Part shown: piece by piece, positions 60,555 through 64,000 of the stretch | Position numbering within the stretch: the first letter of the stretch is position 1 | Layout of the letters: the number at the start of each line of letters is the position of its first letter | Assembly: GCF_014779795.1 (NCBI RefSeq) | Contig: NZ_JACXZS010000003.1 | Span: 1-64,000, forward strand | Length of the DNA stretch: 64,000 nucleotides | Direction of reading: 5' to 3' | From: Microbacterium helvum | GTDB lineage: Bacteria > Actinomycetota > Actinomycetes > Actinomycetales > Microbacteriaceae | Translations under genes and position numbers: made by a program | Notes under the pieces: generated by a model | Seen by the model: only the letters and a program-made list of their open reading frames with translations | Database searches by the model: none | Told to the model about the DNA's origin: nothing

Positions 60555-61388
60555 ATGAGTTCGAATACGACGCTGAGCGGTGCCGCTCGCAACCGTCTGT
60601 TCGCATTCAACGGCACCGCGTGGATCGTCGGCCTCGTGCTCATCGTGATCATCGCGGTGGCGGTGCTCGCGAACGCCGTCGGCGACAGCGGCGGCGGCGC
60701 GTCGTCCGACTATGGCTATGAGCCGTGGCTCAACCCCGATCCGCCCGTCGCCACCGACGAGGGCGATGGCGTGTACAGCGGCGTCGACGGGTCGGTGATC
60801 CGGCTCACGGGCCTCGATCCGGATCAACCGCTGCTGGTGACCGAGCTGAACGACACCTACGTCGGCAGGGTGTACGTCACCGGACCGGGCGGCGAGGTCC
60901 TCACGCCTGGCGAGTACGGCGAGGCTCCCGAGTTCGACTCGTACTCCTCCGACGGCCAGCTGATCCTGGTGCCGCAGGCCGATGTCGAACTGTGGATCGA
61001 CGGGTTCAGCGACGAGCGGTGGCAGCTCCAGATCACCGAACCCGAGGTCGAGCAACGCTCGGGGGTCGTGAGCGGCATCGGGCCGGCCGCCTTCTTCCTC
61101 GGCAGCGACGCCACGACGGCACGAGTGAGCGTGCGCGGTGACGGCTACCTCGACATCGAGACGGTCACTGTGGCCGGTACCACCGACATCTTCAGCTCCA
61201 GCGACGCGACCGATCAGTCCATCGCGTGGGCGGATGCCGACCCGGTGCTGTTCCGAATCGAGGCGGGGAGCGACACGGCGTGGAGCATCGACTTCCCTGA
61301 CGCTCCCGCGGCGTCCGACCAGACGCCGGCGGCCACGCCCACCGAGGGCGCGCCCACGCCGGGCGCGACCGAGGGGGCGACGCCCTGA
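60555..61388 (+). CDS. Membrane-anchored protein of unknown function, paralogue 1
   Basis: A protein of 277 residues. A short cytoplasmic N-terminus is followed by one helix (WIVGLVLIVIIAVAVLANAV), then a Gly/Ser hinge and an outside beta-rich domain (residues about 60-250) ending in a Pro/Thr-rich tail. The domain contains VIRLTGLDPDQPLLVTELND, LILVPQADVELWIDGFSDER and WQLQITEPEV. The next gene has the same layout and the matching WTVKVTEPEV. I do not recognise the family. The stop overlaps the next ATG by one base. Confidence 0.8.
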   Translation: MSSNTTLSGAARNRLFAFNGTAWIVGLVLIVIIAVAVLANAVGDSGGGASSDYGYEPWLNPDPPVATDEGDGVYSGVDGSVIRLTGLDPDQPLLVTELNDTYVGRVYVTGPGGEVLTPGEYGEAPEFDSYSSDGQLILVPQADVELWIDGFSDERWQLQITEPEVEQRSGVVSGIGPAAFFLGSDATTARVSVRGDGYLDIETVTVAGTTDIFSSSDATDQSIAWADADPVLFRIEAGSDTAWSIDFPDAPAASDQTPAATPTEGAPTPGATEGATP

Positions 61389-62221
61389 TGAACGGACTGG
61401 AGCGCATCCGCCGGTTCTCGCTGGTGACGTGGATCTTCGGCAGCATCGTCGTCGCGGTGATCGCCTTCATCGTGTTCCCGCAGGTCGCGGTGAATCCGCG
61501 CACCGGCGAGATCGAGGTGGGAGGCGACGCCTACAACGACGGTCCGCGCCCGTGGGAGGTCGCCGACCCGCAGGAGTACACGGTCGTCGACGGCGAACTG
61601 CACGGCACGAGGGCCGGCGGCTTCCTGCGTCTGCCGGCCGGCTCGCCGCTGATACAGCTCACCGGTGGTTCTGACGTCGAGCAGGCTGACTGGGTCGACG
61701 TCTACCAGCAGCTGGGCACCCAGACCGACACCGAGGCCGGAGACTGGGATTACCCCGGCTACCTCGGCGCGCTGTACCCGGACGCCGAGGTCCTGGTGCT
61801 GGCTTCGACCGACGCGGACGGTCTGCTGTGGTTCGGCCAGTCCGAAGCGGACTGGACGGTGAAGGTGACCGAGCCCGAGGTCACGCCGATGGACACGACG
61901 TCCGCGTCGGGCACCGGCAACGCCGTGCTGATGTACGAGGGAGACGCGCTCAGCGGACGCTTCCAGCACACCGGCACGGGCGTGTTCCTGGTCGGTGCCG
62001 TCACCGTCGGCGACTGGGAGCGTCTGGTCAACGAGGTCGACGAGGTGGACGAGCGCGTGTCCTGGGACCCGACGGACCGCGTCGTGTTCCAGGTCGAGGC
62101 CGACACCGGCGACGGCAGCTGGACGATCACGCTCGACACCCCCGCCGGCACCGCCTCCGAGCCCAGCGCGACCCCCACCGGCGATCCGCCGACCCATGCG
62201 ACACCGGAGCCGACACCGTGA
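61388..62221 (+). CDS. Membrane-anchored protein of unknown function, paralogue 2
   Basis: A protein of 277 residues. It begins MNGLERIRRFSLVTWIFGSI with one helix to about residue 30. The outside domain has FLRLPAGSPLIQLTGGSDVE, EVLVLASTDADGLLWFGQSE, WTVKVTEPEV and GDGSWTITLDTP, then a Pro/Thr-rich tail. It is a tandem paralogue of the previous gene with low overall identity. The AAA+ ATPase gene begins 58 bases downstream on the same strand, so all three probably form one transcript. Confidence 0.8.
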   Translation: MNGLERIRRFSLVTWIFGSIVVAVIAFIVFPQVAVNPRTGEIEVGGDAYNDGPRPWEVADPQEYTVVDGELHGTRAGGFLRLPAGSPLIQLTGGSDVEQADWVDVYQQLGTQTDTEAGDWDYPGYLGALYPDAEVLVLASTDADGLLWFGQSEADWTVKVTEPEVTPMDTTSASGTGNAVLMYEGDALSGRFQHTGTGVFLVGAVTVGDWERLVNEVDEVDERVSWDPTDRVVFQVEADTGDGSWTITLDTPAGTASEPSATPTGDPPTHATPEPTP

Positions 62222-62279
62222 CCGATCGCCGCACACCGGCCGCCGGCATCCATTCGATCCCCCACACCGAGGAGCTGAC

Positions 62280-63902
62280 GTGACGTTCGCCGACACACTC
62301 ACCGAGGCGTTCAAGGCACGCCTTCCGCTGCTGTACATCGAGACCGGCGAAGAGGTCCGCGCGATCGCGGCGATCTCGGACGCCGCCGAGACGCAGCGCC
62401 ACCCGCGGGCTCTGTGGACGTGGAGCGCCGCCCTCGGTCTCGTGGGACCCGACGGCAAGTCCGTCGCCAACACCGTCAACCCGGCGCGTGCGCTGCAGCA
62501 CGTCGCGGGCGTCGATACCCCGAGCGTGTTCGTGTTCTGCGACCTGCACGCGTACCTCGGCGGCGACCACCGCCCCGGCGACCCGGTGCTGGTGCGCACG
62601 GTGCGCGAGACCGCTCTGGAGTTCCGCCACGGCGACGTGTCGCGCACGCTCGTGATCACCGCGCCGGTGCGGATCATCCCGCCCGAGCTCGAAGAGGTCA
62701 CGCACCTGCTCGACTTCCCGCTGCCGACCGCGGCCGAGATCCGCGATCTGCTCGAGACGATGATCGAGAACAACGCGTCCGGCGACGGGCGGATCCGAGT
62801 GGATGCCGACGACGCTGCCCGCGAGCAGCTCGTGCATGCCGCACTCGGGCTGTCGATGGCCGAGGCCGAGAACGCCTTCGCCCGGGCCATGGTCAACGAC
62901 GGCAGCCTGTCGGCGCAGGACGTGCCGATCGTCCTCGACGAGAAGCGCCAGGTGGTGCGCAAGTCGGGCGTGCTGGAGTTCGTCCAGGCCGACATCGACC
63001 TCGACGACGTCGGCGGTCTCAACAACCTCAAGCGCTGGCTGTCGCGCCGCGACGGCTCGTGGCTCGGCAGCGCCCGCGACTACGGGCTGCCCGCACCGAA
63101 GGGCGTGCTGATCACCGGCATCCCCGGCTGTGGAAAGTCGCTCACCGCCAAGGCGACCGCCGCGTCGTGGGGGCTGCCGCTGCTGCGCCTCGACATCGGC
63201 CGCATCTTCTCGGGCCTCGTTGGCTCGAGCGAGCAGAACCTGCGCACCGCGATCGCGACCGCCGAGGCCGTGGCGCCGTGCGTGCTGTGGGTCGACGAGA
63301 TCGAGAAGGGCTTCTCGAACACGACGGGCCAGGGCGACTCGGGCACCACCGCGCGTGTCTTCGGCACGTTCCTGACGTGGATGCAGGAGAAGCGGCATCC
63401 CGTCTTCGTCGTCGCCACCGCGAACAACATCGACTCGCTGCCGCCGGAGTTCCTGCGCAAGGGCCGCTTCGACGAGATCTTCTTCGTCGACCTGCCGACC
63501 GCGCACGAGCGCGAGGCGATCTGGCGCCTGCAGCTGCGCTCACGCGCATCCGAGGCGAACGGGCTGGAGGCGATCGCCTCGGACGACGCAGCGGTGGCGG
63601 CGCTCGCCGCCGCGAGCGAGAACCACTCCGGTGCCGAGATCGAGCAGTCGGTGGTGGCGGCGCTGTACGAGGGCTTCGGCGGGCGCGCGTCGATCGGGCT
63701 CGACACCGTGCGTCAGGTCGTCGACACCATGATCCCGCTCGCGGTGACGCAGGCCGAGCAGGTGCAGCGCATCCGGGCGTGGGCGACCGAACGTGCGGTG
63801 CGCGCGACCGGGACCGAGGACCTGGATGCCGCCGAACTGACCGGCGCCACGACCGAGGGCGCACTGTCGTCGCGCCGCGGCGGCCGCACGGTGGACTACT
63901 GA
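62280..63902 (+). CDS. Ycf46-like AAA+ ATPase
   Basis: A protein of 540 residues from a GTG with GAGGAG six bases upstream. Residues 1-250 are the Ycf46-type N-terminal domain ([59 protein letters not shown]). Residues 255-500 are the AAA+ core: [17 protein letters not shown], Walker A GIPGCGKS (about 280-287), Walker [11 protein letters not shown], sensor 1 VVATANNI, arginine finger region [13 protein letters not shown] and sensor 2 [10 protein letters not shown]. Ycf46 proteins occur in cyanobacteria, chloroplasts and scattered bacteria, with unclear function. The following DUF2997 gene supports the known Ycf46/DUF2997/DUF1257 (Ycf35) association. Confidence 0.9.
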   Translation: MTFADTLTEAFKARLPLLYIETGEEVRAIAAISDAAETQRHPRALWTWSAALGLVGPDGKSVANTVNPARALQHVAGVDTPSVFVFCDLHAYLGGDHRPGDPVLVRTVRETALEFRHGDVSRTLVITAPVRIIPPELEEVTHLLDFPLPTAAEIRDLLETMIENNASGDGRIRVDADDAAREQLVHAALGLSMAEAENAFARAMVNDGSLSAQDVPIVLDEKRQVVRKSGVLEFVQADIDLDDVGGLNNLKRWLSRRDGSWLGSARDYGLPAPKGVLITGIPGCGKSLTAKATAASWGLPLLRLDIGRIFSGLVGSSEQNLRTAIATAEAVAPCVLWVDEIEKGFSNTTGQGDSGTTARVFGTFLTWMQEKRHPVFVVATANNIDSLPPEFLRKGRFDEIFFVDLPTAHEREAIWRLQLRSRASEANGLEAIASDDAAVAALAAASENHSGAEIEQSVVAALYEGFGGRASIGLDTVRQVVDTMIPLAVTQAEQVQRIRAWATERAVRATGTEDLDAAELTGATTEGALSSRRGGRTVDY

Positions 63903-63916
63903 GGAGGAGCCGGGAC

Positions 63917-64000
63917 ATGGCCAAGCAGCTCGTGGTTCGGCTCCGCGCCGACGGAACGGTCGACGCCGAGACGATCGGCATGCACGGCGCGGAGTGCCTC
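63917..64000 (+). CDS. DUF2997 protein, N-terminal part only
   Basis: Only 28 residues are in the window, starting MAKQLVVRLRADGTVDAETI and continuing GMHGAECL. The pattern of a short strand, DG turn, acidic strand and G..G..C is that of DUF2997 (about 50-70 residues), small proteins found beside Ycf46-like ATPases and DUF1257 proteins. GAGGAGG lies about 10 bases upstream. The rest is cut by the right edge. Confidence 0.75.
   Translation, partial: MAKQLVVRLRADGTVDAETIGMHGAECL

Overview
The window is very GC-rich, densely coded actinobacterial chromosome. Gene content, intergenic repeats and the frequent GGATGCCG/CGGCATCC words suggest a Microbacteriaceae genome, most likely Microbacterium; this is inferred from style and synteny, not from a database search. 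The left edge carries fhaB-fhaA and, further right, tRNA-Leu(CAG). In many Actinobacteria this cluster sits next to the pstP-rodA-pbpA-pknAB block close to oriC, so the window is probably origin-proximal. A near-consensus parS site at 22516-22531 fits that.

Layout. 1-4.9 kb: FHA-domain phosphothreonine readers, a two-gene secreted esterase operon with its own operator, and tRNA-Leu. 5-16 kb: small enzymes and regulators (F420/FMN-type oxidoreductase, GNAT, GntR), a cold-shock protein, a rhomboid-like/DUF2156 membrane fusion, an SLC13-type permease, an HtrA-like protease, a coiled-coil membrane protein, a HAD phosphatase and the mismatch endonuclease NucS. 16-23 kb: a LuxR/NarL two-component system with two matching candidate binding sites, a divergent MFS/LacI pair, and a large membrane protein. 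23.4-29.8 kb: a complete Mrp (Mnh) cation/proton antiporter operon in A(B)-C-D-E-F-G order with overlapping genes. 29.8-33.4 kb: an ECF42-type sigma factor, two DGPF (YCII) proteins, a DHFR-like reductase and rifampin ADP-ribosyltransferase (arr); two promoters of identical architecture link these into a small regulon.

33.5-46 kb: a LysR/flavoprotein pair, a glyoxalase-fold protein, a VapBC-type toxin-antitoxin module between two copies of a roughly 150-bp repeat, a penicillin acylase, a small secreted protein, a TetR / pseudo-ABC / YhgE operon, and argG. 46.3-55.2 kb: one gene for a 2989-residue sortase-anchored surface protein ending in ten modules that each keep a Cys pair and the residues expected for Lys-Asn isopeptide bonds. 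55.3-60.5 kb: tandem Pr6Pr membrane proteins, another membrane protein, purA and a lactonase-like propeller. 60.5 kb to the right edge: two paralogous membrane-anchored proteins, a Ycf46-like AAA+ ATPase and the start of a DUF2997 protein. This last cluster is the best candidate in the window for a poorly described system, and it runs off the edge.

Intergenic space is rich in strong hairpins used as terminators and in several dispersed repeat families, some of which have entered coding sequences.
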